A stretch of DNA of 64,000 nt. Origin: Mycobacterium intracellulare ATCC 13950. GTDB taxonomy: Bacteria; Actinomycetota; Actinomycetes; Mycobacteriales; Mycobacteriaceae. The stretch is from assembly GCF_000277125.1 (NCBI RefSeq), contig NC_016946.1, forward strand, positions 620,001 to 684,000. The letters run 5' to 3'. Made by a program: the position numbers and the translations under genes. Position 1 is the first letter of the stretch. Every line of letters starts with the position of its first letter. Shown here piece after piece: positions 1-8,589 of this stretch. The notes under the pieces were generated by a model. The model ran no database searches. It saw nothing but the letters and a program-made list of their open reading frames with translations, and was not told where the DNA came from.

Positions 1-1253
1 TGCACGGCCGCGACCGACAACGGCATCATCGTGCAGCCCATGCCCAGGCCCGTGACCGCCAGCGCCACCAGCAGCACAGGTAGATAGTGCGCCTGCTTGG
101 CCACCCCGAACGCGAAGGCCCCCAGCCCGGCCGTGATCAGCACAATCCCGACCAGCACGATTTTGCCCGGCCCTTGCCTGTCCACCAGCGGCCCGGTCAG
201 CCGCATGGTCAGCATGGCGCCGAGCCCCTGCGGGATCAGGTGCACGCCCGCCTGCATCGGCGTTTGGTGCAGCACCTGCTGGAAGTAGCTCGGAAGCAGC
301 AGGCCGGCGCCGAAAAAGGCGGTCGCGAATACCAGCATCGTCACATTGGCGTGGGTCAGCACCGGATTGCGGAAGAGCCGCAGATCGATCAACGGATGAT
401 CCGCCCGGTGCCAGGCGTGCGCGACGAACCCCGCGATCAATGCCAGTCCGATCGTCGCCGGGATCACCACATGGCGGTCGGCCACGGTGCCGCGGCCCGG
501 GACGGACGACACCGCGAACAGGAACATGGCCAGGCCGGGGGAGAGCAGCAGCACGCCGACGGCGTCGAACGTTTCCGACCGGACCGGATGGTCGCGGGGG
601 AACACGATCGCCGCGAGAACAATGGTGAGCAGTCCGATCGGCACGTTGATCAGGAAGATCCATCGCCAGCTCGAGGTGTCGATCAGCCAGCCGCCCAGGA
701 TCGGGCCGCCGATCGGGGCGAGCAGCATCGGGATGCTCAGGATCGACATCAGGCGCCCGAGCCGGGCGGGGCCGGCCTCACGGGTCAAGATCATGAACCC
801 CAACGGCAGCAGCATGCCGCCGCCGACACCCTGAACCACCCGAAAGATGATGAGCTGCAAGATGTTTGCGGCAATCGCGCACAGCAGTGATCCGAGCATG
901 AATGCCAGCACGGAGCCTATGAACAGCCGCTTGGTGCCGAACCGGTCGGCGGCCCACCCGGTTATCGGGATCACTGTCGCCAGGGCGAGCGTGTAGCCCG
1001 TCATCGTCCAGGCCACGACCGCCTGCGAGGACGCGAACTGGTCGATGAAGGTGCGTTGCGCGACGCTGACCACCGTGACATCCAGGATCGCCATGACCGT
1101 GGCCAAGATGCACACGCCGGAGATCCGCAACAGCTCGGCGTCCAACTTGTCGGGATACTCCCGTGTGTCGGCGCCCGGCTGCCCCGCGGGGGCATGGGGC
1201 AGCGGCGCTCCGGCCGCTGCGTAGGAGGCCTCGTCCATGGCGTTGCTTAGCAT
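1..1253 (-). CDS. emrB: EmrB/QacA-type (DHA2) MFS drug efflux transporter, 3' end outside window
   Basis: Proton-driven multidrug exporter of the 14-helix DHA2 family in the plasma membrane. Reading leftwards from ATG 1253 (or in-frame ATG 1238) gives an open frame to base 1 with no stop, so the gene is cut by the window edge. Numbered from ATG 1238, a hydrophilic N-terminus of about 38 residues precedes TM1, which carries the family signature LDVTVVSVA (about 52-60). The loop 2-3 motif GWAADRFGTKR lies at about 94-104 and antiporter motif C GPILGG at about 178-183, followed by SWRWIFLINVP. Position and family match M. tuberculosis Rv0783c (emrB). The substrate cannot be read from sequence. 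The choice between the two starts is open, since neither has a clear ribosome site. Confidence 0.9.
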   Translation of the reverse strand, partial: MLSNAMDEASYAAAGAPLPHAPAGQPGADTREYPDKLDAELLRISGVCILATVMAILDVTVVSVAQRTFIDQFASSQAVVAWTMTGYTLALATVIPITGWAADRFGTKRLFIGSVLAFMLGSLLCAIAANILQLIIFRVVQGVGGGMLLPLGFMILTREAGPARLGRLMSILSIPMLLAPIGGPILGGWLIDTSSWRWIFLINVPIGLLTIVLAAIVFPRDHPVRSETFDAVGVLLLSPGLAMFLFAVSSVPGRGTVADRHVVIPATIGLALIAGFVAHAWHRADHPLIDLRLFRNPVLTHANVTMLVFATAFFGAGLLLPSYFQQVLHQTPMQAGVHLIPQGLGAMLTMRLTGPLVDRQGPGKIVLVGIVLITAGLGAFAFGVAKQAHYLPVLLVALAVTGLGMGCTMMPLSVAAV

Positions 1254-1412
1254 ATCGAACAGATCGTGTCCGCCGGCGCCGGTGGCCGTTTGCTGGACCG
1301 CCCCTGAAATTCCGGTCGCCGAACCCAGTTATCGCTTTTGGGTGAGCGCATATACGCCTGCTGTCTGCGTGTCCTTCACCGTTCCGACACTTGCGGTCGG
1401 CAAACTGCTGGT

Positions 1413-2117
1413 GTGTCTGGAAAATTGATCGTTTCGGTCTCGGGGATCGGGGAACGCACCCTGCCCGACGTCGAGGCGTTCTGCGCGCAAATGGATGCCC
1501 GTGAGGTACCGGTTTCGCTGCTGGTGGCTCCCCGCCTGTCCGGCGGCTACCGACTCGACAGCGACCCGAAAACCGTTGACTGGCTGACCGCCCGCCGCGC
1601 CGGTGGCGACGCGATCGTGTTGCACGGCTACGACGATGCCCTCACCAGGAAGCGCCGCGGTGAGTTCGCGATTTTGCGGGCGCATGAGGCCAATCTGCGC
1701 TTGATGGCCGCCGACCGGGTCCTCGAGCACCTCGGTTTACGCACGCGGCTGTTCGCGGCTCCCGGCTGCGTGGTTTCGCCCGGTGTCGTCAAAGCATTGC
1801 CGGGCAACGGTTTTCGGATGCTGGCCGATTTGCATGGGATCACCGACCTGGTGCGGCACACCACCGTGCGGGCGCGGGTTCTCGGCATCGGCGAGGGTGT
1901 TCTCGCCGAGCCGTGGTGGTGTCGCACGGTCGTGCTGTCCGCCGAGCGGATCGCCCGGCGCGGCGGCATCGTGCGGGTGGCGGTCGCCGCGCGGCATCTC
2001 CGCAAACCCGGACCGCTGCAGGCGATGCTGGACGCGGTCGACCTGGCGTTGATGCACGACTGCACACCGACGGTGTATCGCTGGCGTCGTGACAAGGCCT
2101 TGCTCGACGCCGCCTGA
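1413..2117 (+). CDS. DUF2334-like polysaccharide-deacetylase-fold protein
   Basis: About 234 residues from GTG 1413. The frame is open from 1338, but the N-terminal 25 residues of that longer form look non-coding. The core sequence begins SGKLIVSVSGIGERT and contains VLHGYDDA (near residue 72), resembling the HGY motif of DUF2334 proteins in the polysaccharide deacetylase superfamily. It occupies the position of M. tuberculosis Rv0784, between emrB and the flavin dehydrogenase. The substrate is unknown; a sugar or cell-wall glycan deacetylase role is only inferred from fold. There is no signal peptide, so it is probably cytosolic. It is followed after 47 bp by the FAD dehydrogenase on the same strand. 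Confidence 0.75.
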   Translation: MSGKLIVSVSGIGERTLPDVEAFCAQMDAREVPVSLLVAPRLSGGYRLDSDPKTVDWLTARRAGGDAIVLHGYDDALTRKRRGEFAILRAHEANLRLMAADRVLEHLGLRTRLFAAPGCVVSPGVVKALPGNGFRMLADLHGITDLVRHTTVRARVLGIGEGVLAEPWWCRTVVLSAERIARRGGIVRVAVAARHLRKPGPLQAMLDAVDLALMHDCTPTVYRWRRDKALLDAA

Positions 2118-2164
2118 CGAATCGACTGCCTGACCTGCTGTCCGGGGCACTACCCTGGACCGAC

Positions 2165-3832
2165 ATGAGCGTTTCTTCGGTTGCCGGGTTCGGCGCTGAT
2201 GCCATCGTCGTCGGGGCGGGGCTGTCCGGCCTGGTCGCCGCCTGCGAACTGGTGGATCGCGGCCTGCGGGTGCTGATCCTCGACCAGGAGAACAGCGCCA
2301 ACCTGGGCGGGCAGGCGTTCTGGTCCTTCGGCGGTCTGTTCTTCGTCGACAGCCCCGAGCAGCGCCGGTTGGGCATCCGCGACAGCCACGAGCTCGCGCT
2401 GCAGGACTGGCTGGGTACGGCGGCGTTCGACCGGCCCGAGGACTACTGGCCGCGCCAATGGGCCCATGCCTACGTCGATTTCGCCGCGGGGGAGAAGCGC
2501 AGCTGGCTGCGCGCCCGCGGGCTCAAGCTTTTCCCTTTGGTGGGGTGGGCCGAGCGCGGCGGGTATGACGCGCAGGGGCACGGCAATTCGGTTCCGCGCT
2601 TCCACATCACCTGGGGCACCGGGCCCGCGCTGGTCGAGATCTTCGCCCGTCAACTGCGCGACCGCTCCACGGTGCGCTTCGCGCACCGCCATCAGGTCGA
2701 CGAGTTGATCGTCGAGAATGACGCGGTGACGGGCGTCCGGGGGACGGTGCTGGAGTCCTCAACCGCGCCGCGCGGCGTCGCCTCGTCACGAAAGGCCGTC
2801 GGGGAGTTCGAGTTCCGAGCCGCTGCGGTGATCGTGACGAGTGGTGGCATCGGGGGGAACCACGAGCTGGTGCGCAAGAATTGGCCGAAGCGGATGGGCC
2901 GCGTGCCCGAGCAATTGCTCAGCGGCGTGCCGGCACACGTCGACGGCCGGATGATCGGCATCACGCAGAAGGCCGGCGCGCGGGTGATCAACCCGGACCG
3001 GATGTGGCACTACACCGAGGGCATCACCAACTACGACCCGATCTGGCCGCTGCACGGAATTCGCATCATCCCGGGCCCGTCGTCGCTGTGGCTGGATGCG
3101 AACGGCAAGCGGTTGCCGGTTCCCCTGTATCCCGGTTTCGACACACTTGGCACGCTCGAGTACATCACCCGATCCGGGTTCGACTACACGTGGTTTGTGT
3201 TGAACGCCAAGATCATTGAGAAGGAATTCGCGCTTTCCGGGCAGGAACAGAATCCCGATCTGACCGGGCAGAGCGTGCGCGAGCTGCTGCGGAACCGGGC
3301 ACGCTCCGGACCGCCGGGGCCCGTGCAGGCGTTCGTCGATCGTGGCGTGGACTTCGTCAGCGCGGATTCGTTGCGGGACCTGGTGTCCGCGATGAACAAG
3401 CTGCCCGACGTGCAACCGCTGGACTACGCCACGGTGGAGGCCGAGGTCACCGCGCGGGACCGGGAGGTCGCCAACAGGTTCAGCAAGGACGGCCAGATCA
3501 CCGCGATCCGTGCGGCCCGCGGCTATCTGGGCGACCGGCTGGGCCGGGTCGTGGCGCCGCACCGGTTGACCGATCCGAAGGCCGGGCCGATGATCGCGGT
3601 CAAGCTGCACATCTTGACGCGAAAGACGCTGGGCGGCATCGAAACCGATCTTGCCGCACGGGTGTTGACCTCCGACGGCACTCCGCTGAGCGGGCTGTAC
3701 GCCGCCGGCGAGGCGGCGGGCTTCGGCGGCGGGGGCGTGCACGGCTACCGCGCGCTGGAGGGCACATTCCTGGGTGGGTGCATCTTCTCGGGCCGCGCCG
3801 CCGGCCGCGGCGCCGCCGACGACATCACCTAG
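2165..3832 (+). CDS. FAD-binding dehydrogenase (fumarate reductase/3-ketosteroid dehydrogenase-like flavoprotein)
   Basis: A 555-residue flavoprotein with an N-terminal dinucleotide fold: VVGAGLSGLVAACELVDRG around residues 16-34. The C-terminal FAD signature is GLYAAGEAAGFGGGGVHGYRAL, typical of the FAD_binding_2 family (fumarate reductase flavoprotein, KstD). Both ends of the fold are intact, so the gene looks functional. It corresponds to Rv0785, annotated in M. tuberculosis only as an FAD-binding dehydrogenase. The substrate is unknown, and no steroid-catabolism genes are nearby. A TACCCT hexamer at 2151-2156 lies 8 nt before the ATG, so the transcript may be leaderless. Confidence 0.88.
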   Translation: MSVSSVAGFGADAIVVGAGLSGLVAACELVDRGLRVLILDQENSANLGGQAFWSFGGLFFVDSPEQRRLGIRDSHELALQDWLGTAAFDRPEDYWPRQWAHAYVDFAAGEKRSWLRARGLKLFPLVGWAERGGYDAQGHGNSVPRFHITWGTGPALVEIFARQLRDRSTVRFAHRHQVDELIVENDAVTGVRGTVLESSTAPRGVASSRKAVGEFEFRAAAVIVTSGGIGGNHELVRKNWPKRMGRVPEQLLSGVPAHVDGRMIGITQKAGARVINPDRMWHYTEGITNYDPIWPLHGIRIIPGPSSLWLDANGKRLPVPLYPGFDTLGTLEYITRSGFDYTWFVLNAKIIEKEFALSGQEQNPDLTGQSVRELLRNRARSGPPGPVQAFVDRGVDFVSADSLRDLVSAMNKLPDVQPLDYATVEAEVTARDREVANRFSKDGQITAIRAARGYLGDRLGRVVAPHRLTDPKAGPMIAVKLHILTRKTLGGIETDLAARVLTSDGTPLSGLYAAGEAAGFGGGGVHGYRALEGTFLGGCIFSGRAAGRGAADDIT

Positions 3833-3841
3833 CTGCTCGCG

Positions 3842-4480
3842 CTAGAAGGTGACGGCGTCCTCTTCGGGCAGCACCTGGAAGTCGGTGCTGGTCATCTCGG
3901 TGAGCCGGCCGTAGTAGATGCCACGCGCATCGGGGGCGATGATCCCCTGGTGGATGGGGACGGCGCGCGCTGGTGCCACCGCGCGAAGGTAATCGACCGC
4001 TTCCGAAACCTTCATCCACGGGGCCGCCGCCGGGGTGGCCAAAACGTCCACCGGCTCGTCGGGCACGAACAGAGCGTCGCCGGGATGCATCAACCGGGCG
4101 GGATGCTCGCCGTCGCCGATGAGAAACGAAATGTTCTCGATCACAGGGATTTCCGGGTGGATGACGGCGTGCTTTCCCCCCAAGGCCCGCACGGTCAGCT
4201 CACCGATCTGCAGTTCGTCGCCGACGTGTACCTCGCGGCAGGGCGCGCCGAGTTGCGCGGCGGTCTGTGGGTCGGCATACAGCGCGACATCCGGGTTACC
4301 CTCGAGCAGTGCCGGCAACCGTTTCCCGTCGACGTGGTCGGGGTGCTGATGAGTGATCAAGATGGCGGTTAAGCCGGTGATTCCCTCGAAACCGTGGGCG
4401 AAGGTACCGGGATCAAACAGCACGCGTGTCTGGTCGAACTCGGCGAGTAGGCACGAATGACCGAAATGCGTCAGTTGCAT
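3842..4480 (-). CDS. Metallo-beta-lactamase-fold metal-dependent hydrolase
   Basis: 212 residues from ATG 4480 (MQLTHFGHSCLL). The metal motif THQHPDH (about residue 56) is the HxHxDH signature of the metallo-beta-lactamase superfamily. Later histidines and aspartates (MHPGDALFVP; PIHQG near the C-terminus) fit the second metal site of UlaG-like members, and the opening FGHSC is typical of that subgroup. Equivalent to Rv0786c. It converges on the flavin dehydrogenase (9 bp between stops) and is divergent from the lipo/membrane protein gene at 4499, leaving only 18 bp for both starts. The substrate is not known. The open frame extends upstream to 5284, but that part is the antisense of the neighbouring genes. 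Confidence 0.85.
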   Translation of the reverse strand: MQLTHFGHSCLLAEFDQTRVLFDPGTFAHGFEGITGLTAILITHQHPDHVDGKRLPALLEGNPDVALYADPQTAAQLGAPCREVHVGDELQIGELTVRALGGKHAVIHPEIPVIENISFLIGDGEHPARLMHPGDALFVPDEPVDVLATPAAAPWMKVSEAVDYLRAVAPARAVPIHQGIIAPDARGIYYGRLTEMTSTDFQVLPEEDAVTF

Positions 4481-4498
4481 ATCTACGATTGTGCCTTG

Positions 4499-5191
4499 AT
4501 GGACAAGCTGCCGCTGCGCGTGATCCTGGCCACGATGCTGGTCGCCGGCGCCCTCGCGGTCGCGCTGGTCGTCGTCATCCCTGCGCACGGTGAGCCCGAG
4601 ACCTGCCCCGCCATGTGCGACCGGATCCCCAACACCGCGTGGATCGATCAGCGTGCCGTGCCGCTGGACGCGGTGTACCACTGGCCCGCGCTCGCCGGTC
4701 AGGCGGTCCAGACGACGGGCTCGGCGCCCGGCCCCCGGTTTCGGTTCGAGGAGCTGTGCGCCACGCCGGCCACCGCTCGGGACCCCCGCGACTCGGCGGT
4801 CTCCGCCCGTTCGACGGTGCAGCATCCGGACGGTCAGTGGCAGTTGCAGGCCCAAATCCTGCATTGGCGCGGTGATACGGCCCGCGGTGGCGAGATCGCG
4901 GCCGAGGCGTTCCGTCGCGCCGTCGCCGCGTTGCGGAGTTGCCAGCAGCGTGCGCCGCAGCAATCGCCGTCGTTGACCAGCGACGACACCAACCGCATGG
5001 CCGCCGTGATCAGCGGCCCGGTGGTGATGCACACCTACCTTTTCGCCCACCCGGCCAGCAGCACGGTCAGCGAGGTCACGCTCTGGTCGACGTCCCCGCC
5101 GCAGGCGCCCTGGCCGGCGATGGCCGACGACCCGGTGCTGGGCGCCATGGGCGCGCCGCTGTGTGAAGCCTACATTGCCTCGTGCCCGTGA
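4499..5191 (+). CDS. Conserved mycobacterial membrane-anchored or secreted protein, function unknown
   Basis: About 230 residues from ATG 4499. The upstream ATG 4457 would overlap the divergent hydrolase gene. A single hydrophobic stretch at residues 8-27 (VILATMLVAGALAVALVVV) followed by a polar extracytoplasmic domain suggests an uncleaved anchor or signal peptide. Paired cysteines (CPAMC near 35-39, and others at the C-terminus) could form disulfides outside the cell. It sits in the place of Rv0787, just before purS, but shows no link to purine synthesis. I do not recognise a catalytic motif. Confidence 0.65.
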   Translation: MDKLPLRVILATMLVAGALAVALVVVIPAHGEPETCPAMCDRIPNTAWIDQRAVPLDAVYHWPALAGQAVQTTGSAPGPRFRFEELCATPATARDPRDSAVSARSTVQHPDGQWQLQAQILHWRGDTARGGEIAAEAFRRAVAALRSCQQRAPQQSPSLTSDDTNRMAAVISGPVVMHTYLFAHPASSTVSEVTLWSTSPPQAPWPAMADDPVLGAMGAPLCEAYIASCP

Positions 5192-5216
5192 GGGCGAGCT
5201 GCGGTTTCGCCGGTAG

Positions 5217-5238
5217 AGTTGGCGGCGAAACGCCAACT
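5217..5238. promoter_or_regulatory. 8-bp perfect inverted repeat before purS
   Basis: AGTTGGCG (5217-5224) and CGCCAACT (5231-5238) are perfect inverted copies separated by GCGAAA. The left arm overlaps a -10-like TAGAGT (5214-5219), and the purS ribosome site GAGGAGG follows at once. It may be an operator over the promoter or, if transcription starts further upstream, a leader hairpin. Confidence 0.45.
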
Positions 5239-5252
5239 GAGGAGGAGCGCCG

Positions 5253-5492
5253 GTGGCCCGGGTGATCGTGAGCGTGATGCCCAAAGCGGAGATTCTGGAC
5301 CCGCAGGGTCAGGCGATCGTCGGCGCGCTGGGCCGCCTCGGTCACCCGGGGATATCAGATGTCCGGCAGGGCAAGAGGTTTGAGCTCGAAGTGGACGACA
5401 GCGTGGACGACTCGGCGCTCGCCGAGATCGCCGAATCGCTGTTGGCGAACACCGTGATCGAGGACTGGACGATCAGCCGGGAGACGACGTGA
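5253..5492 (+). CDS. purS: Phosphoribosylformylglycinamidine synthase subunit PurS
   Basis: 79 residues, the normal size for the small subunit that bridges PurL and PurQ in the FGAM synthase complex (step 4 of purine synthesis). The sequence opens [21 protein letters not shown], the standard PurS beginning. The start is GTG 5253, chosen because a strong ribosome site GAGGAGG lies 7-12 nt upstream. The last codons overlap purQ by 4 nt (GTGA), so the two are translationally coupled. Matches Rv0787A in position. Confidence 0.95.
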   Translation: MARVIVSVMPKAEILDPQGQAIVGALGRLGHPGISDVRQGKRFELEVDDSVDDSALAEIAESLLANTVIEDWTISRETT

Positions 5493-6163
5493 CCGCACGC
5501 ATCGGGATCATCACGTTTCCCGGCACGCTCGACGACGTGGACGCCGCCCGGGCGGCCCGGCGCGTCGGCGCGGAGCCGGTCAACCTGTGGCACGCCGACG
5601 CCGATTTGAAAAGCGTCGACGCCGTGGTGGTTCCGGGCGGCTTCTCCTACGGTGACTACCTGCGGGCGGGGGCGATCGCCAGGTTTGCCCCGGTTATGAC
5701 CGAAGTGGTGGACGCCGCGCGGCGCGGGATGCCGGTCTTGGGTATCTGCAACGGTTTTCAAGTGCTCTGCGAGGCCGGCCTGCTGCCCGGTGCCCTGACC
5801 CGCAACGTGGGTTTGCATTTCATCTGCCGTGACGTGTGGCTGCGGGTGGCGTCGACGTCGACGGCGTGGACGTCGCGTTTCGAACCGGACGCCGATCTGC
5901 TGGTGCCGCTGAAGTCCGGCGAGGGCCGCTACGTGGCGCCCGCCGAGGTGCTCGAGGAGCTCGAGGGCGACGGGCGGGTGGTGTTCCGGTACCACGAGAA
6001 CGCCAACGGTTCGCAACATGACATCGCCGGCGTCAGCTCCGCCGACGGCCGCGTGGTGGGCCTGATGCCGCATCCCGAGCATGCCATCGAGGCGCTGACC
6101 GGGCCCTCCGACGACGGCTTGGGCCTGTTCTACTCGGTGCTGGACGGGGTCCTCGCCGGCTGA
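5489..6163 (+). CDS. purQ: Phosphoribosylformylglycinamidine synthase glutaminase subunit PurQ
   Basis: 224 residues. Class I glutamine amidotransferase that releases ammonia from glutamine for FGAM synthase. The nucleophilic cysteine is in [10 protein letters not shown] (about residues 88-97) and the catalytic His-Glu pair in PHPEHAIE near the C-terminus. GTG start within the purS stop. Partner purL lies about 20 kb away at 25790, the same separation seen in M. tuberculosis. The 3' end overlaps the convergent acyltransferase gene by 34 bp. Confidence 0.96.
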   Translation: MTARIGIITFPGTLDDVDAARAARRVGAEPVNLWHADADLKSVDAVVVPGGFSYGDYLRAGAIARFAPVMTEVVDAARRGMPVLGICNGFQVLCEAGLLPGALTRNVGLHFICRDVWLRVASTSTAWTSRFEPDADLLVPLKSGEGRYVAPAEVLEELEGDGRVVFRYHENANGSQHDIAGVSSADGRVVGLMPHPEHAIEALTGPSDDGLGLFYSVLDGVLAG

Positions 6164-7545
6164 TCGGAAATGCCTGCGGCACAGCATAATTCGTCGAAGG
6201 CCGCGCTGATGGCGTCCGTCGCCTCATGCGCGTCGTCGAACGTCTGATCGTCGGTCAGCACCGCGACGCCGAGCCGGTCGACGTAGCTCCACACGGTGAT
6301 GTTGACCGGGGCGCCGGGCGAGAGCACACCCGTGGAATAGATCTCGCTGACGGCCGCGCCGCCGAAGTGGCCCCGTTCGCGCGGTCCGACCACGCTGGAT
6401 ACGGCGACGTTCATCAGCTTGTTGGGCATGTCGCGCAGACCCAGCCAGCGAAATGCCGCCGGGGCGAAGGCGGTCGGCAGGTAGGCCATCATCTTCCCGT
6501 ACAGCTGCGGGCCGAGGATCTCGTGGTCTTCCTTGGCGATCCGGGTGGCCACCGAGATCAGCCGGGCCCGTTCGATCGGGTCGTCGACATGCACCGGCAG
6601 CGAAATCATCAGCCCGCTGATCTCGTTGCCGGTGATCCGGTCCGACTTGTCGGTGGCGGTCGGCACCGACGCGATGATCGGGCGGTCGGCCGCGCCGTCG
6701 TAGGCCAGCAAGAGCGTTCGCAACCCGCCGGCCGCCGTCGCCAGCACCAGATCGGTCATGGTGATGCCCAACGCTTTTGCCGTCGCCTTGGCCTGCGGCA
6801 GCGGTAACGACGTGCTGGCGAACCAGCGCCGGGGTGAGACCACATGGTTGAGAAACGTCGGGGGCGCGTCAAAAGCATCGGCGAGATCGGGGTGGTCTCC
6901 GCGCTCGCGGGAGCGACGCCGCACCCGCATCAGCCCCACGGCCGCGTCTTTGAGCAGCCGTGGCAGTTGCGCGAGTTGCCGGACGTGGTCGCGCGCGGCG
7001 GCGCGCAGCAGGTCGGCATCGGAAACCGTGACACCGGCTTCGTCGTTGTCGCGCTCGTCGGTGAGCCCGTCCCGCAGATCCATCGCGCGCGCCAGGAGGT
7101 TGACCGACGCGACACCGTCGGCCAACGCGTGGTGCACCTTGCCGATCAAGGCGAACCGGCCGTCGGCCAGTCCCTCGGCGAAGTGAAATTCCCACAGCGG
7201 CCGGGTGCGGTCCAACGGGGTCGACGCCACCTCGCCGATGACCCGATCGAGCTCTCGCCGCCCGCCCGGCGCGGGCACCCGGACGCGACGGAGGTGATAG
7301 TCCAGGTCGACCTCACAGTTTTCCTGCCACATCGGGTGATGCAGGTGCCACGGGATGTCAACGAGCTTGTAGCGCAACGGTTCCAGCAGGTGAAGCCGCC
7401 GGCGCACGTGGCGGCGGAACGCGTCGAACCCGAACTCGCCGTCGCAGTCGGCCGGGTCGATGATCGCCACCTTCAGCGTGTGCGTGTGCAGGTTGGGCGT
7501 CTCGCTGTAGAGCAGCATGGCGTCCATGCCGTTGAGTCTTTTCAC
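6130..7545 (-). CDS. Wax ester synthase/diacylglycerol acyltransferase (WS/DGAT) family protein
   Basis: 471 residues from GTG 7545. Begins [21 protein letters not shown], the normal opening of the family. The catalytic HHxxxDG motif is intact as HHALADG (about 138-144). Family members transfer acyl groups from acyl-CoA to diacylglycerol or fatty alcohols, making storage lipid. The next gene upstream on the same strand is a PlsC-like acyltransferase 81 bp away, suggesting a lipid pair. No gene of this type occurs next to purQ in M. tuberculosis, so this is an accessory insertion. The overlap with the purQ 3' end may mean read-through antisense. Confidence 0.92.
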   Translation of the reverse strand: MKRLNGMDAMLLYSETPNLHTHTLKVAIIDPADCDGEFGFDAFRRHVRRRLHLLEPLRYKLVDIPWHLHHPMWQENCEVDLDYHLRRVRVPAPGGRRELDRVIGEVASTPLDRTRPLWEFHFAEGLADGRFALIGKVHHALADGVASVNLLARAMDLRDGLTDERDNDEAGVTVSDADLLRAAARDHVRQLAQLPRLLKDAAVGLMRVRRRSRERGDHPDLADAFDAPPTFLNHVVSPRRWFASTSLPLPQAKATAKALGITMTDLVLATAAGGLRTLLLAYDGAADRPIIASVPTATDKSDRITGNEISGLMISLPVHVDDPIERARLISVATRIAKEDHEILGPQLYGKMMAYLPTAFAPAAFRWLGLRDMPNKLMNVAVSSVVGPRERGHFGGAAVSEIYSTGVLSPGAPVNITVWSYVDRLGVAVLTDDQTFDDAHEATDAISAAFDELCCAAGISDQPARTPSSTE

Positions 7546-7626
7546 ACGTCACCTCGCCCTGCCGACGCGACCAGGCCAACAACTATGCCGCAGGGCGCCG
7601 GCCGCCGGCGCGGATTGGCGGCATCC

Positions 7627-8469
7627 TCAGCCGAGGATCGGAAACCGGCGCTGCTCGGCCAACCGCTTCAGCGCGTCCTCCATGACGGCGCGGACATGGG
7701 CGTCGACCTCGTCGATGTCGGGGTCCTCACCGAAGCGCGCGGTGACGTCGATCGGCTCGAGCACCTCGGTGACGACCTTTGCCGGCAGCGGCAGGTTGGG
7801 CGGGAAGATCACGCTGAGCCCGAACGGGAACCCGACGCTGACCGGCAGGATGTCCATGCGGGCCTTCGTTAGCCCCAGCTTGCGGGCCAGCCAGTTGCCC
7901 CGGGTCAAAAACAGCTGGGTCTCCTGGGCGCCGATCGACACTGTCGGCACGATCGGCACGCCGGCTTCGATCGCCGTTCGCACGTAGCCGGTGCGCCCGT
8001 TGAAGTCGATGGTGTTGGCGCTGAACGTCGGGCGGTACGAGTCGTAGTCGCCGCCGGGAAACACCAGCACCACCGCGCCCGAATGCAGGGCGGCGGCGGC
8101 GTTTTCGCGGCTGGCCTCGATCACCCCGAGGCGGCGCAGCCAGCCGTCCAAGGGCCCCATGAAGATCCCGTAATGGCCGAGCGTGTAGACGGGGCGGTCG
8201 TAGCCGAACCTTTCGTAGAAGGCCGGGGAAAAGATCAACACGTCCGGTGTCAGCATGCCGCCGGAGTGGTTGGAGACCACCAGCGCCCCACCGGACGGCG
8301 GGACGTTGTCGATGTTTCGCACCTCGGCCCGGTAATACCGTTTGATGGCCGGCCCGAGCGCGTTGGCGACCCGTTCGGTGAAGGCCGGATCCCATTTGGC
8401 GGTCTCGTGATTGTCCGCCGCGCCCGCACCGCTGCCCTTCATGGCTCCCCGCTGTCGTGATCGTGCCAT
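7627..8469 (-). CDS. PlsC-like lysophospholipid acyltransferase family protein
   Basis: 280 residues from ATG 8469 (an in-frame ATG at 8442 is also possible). Motif I of glycerolipid acyltransferases is present as a variant, NHSGGMLTPD (about 67-76), where the aspartate is further from the histidine than in the usual HX4D. Motif III is FPGGDYDSYRP (near 132). Such variants are common in mycobacterial and plant DAGAT-like members that esterify lysophospholipids or diacylglycerol. The neighbouring WS/DGAT gene downstream makes a role in neutral-lipid or phospholipid acylation likely (inference). Acyl specificity cannot be told. Confidence 0.85.
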   Translation of the reverse strand: MARSRQRGAMKGSGAGAADNHETAKWDPAFTERVANALGPAIKRYYRAEVRNIDNVPPSGGALVVSNHSGGMLTPDVLIFSPAFYERFGYDRPVYTLGHYGIFMGPLDGWLRRLGVIEASRENAAAALHSGAVVLVFPGGDYDSYRPTFSANTIDFNGRTGYVRTAIEAGVPIVPTVSIGAQETQLFLTRGNWLARKLGLTKARMDILPVSVGFPFGLSVIFPPNLPLPAKVVTEVLEPIDVTARFGEDPDIDEVDAHVRAVMEDALKRLAEQRRFPILG

Positions 8470-8517
8470 TTGCTATTGGTTGCCGGTGTGACGCCGGTCT
8501 CAAACCTCAGGCCATGG

Positions 8518-8553
8518 ATGACATATGATACTTTCGAATTTGGAGAATGTCAT
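8518..8553. promoter_or_regulatory. Inverted repeat in AT-rich promoter of epimerase gene
   Basis: ATGACAT (8518-8524) and ATGTCAT (8547-8553) are inverted copies 29 bp apart in an unusually AT-rich patch between the divergent acyltransferase and epimerase genes. TATGATAC at 8524-8531 could be an extended -10. Plausible regulator site; no regulator gene is adjacent. Confidence 0.35.
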
Positions 8554-8589
8554 ATTCGTTTGCTGGGGGCGACCCGGCGCTGGGGGATC

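Noticed and set aside
3842..5284. 480-residue minus-strand frame
   Set aside because: Only the last 212 residues (from 4480) are the metallo-beta-lactamase-fold protein; the N-terminal part is antisense of the neighbouring membrane protein gene.
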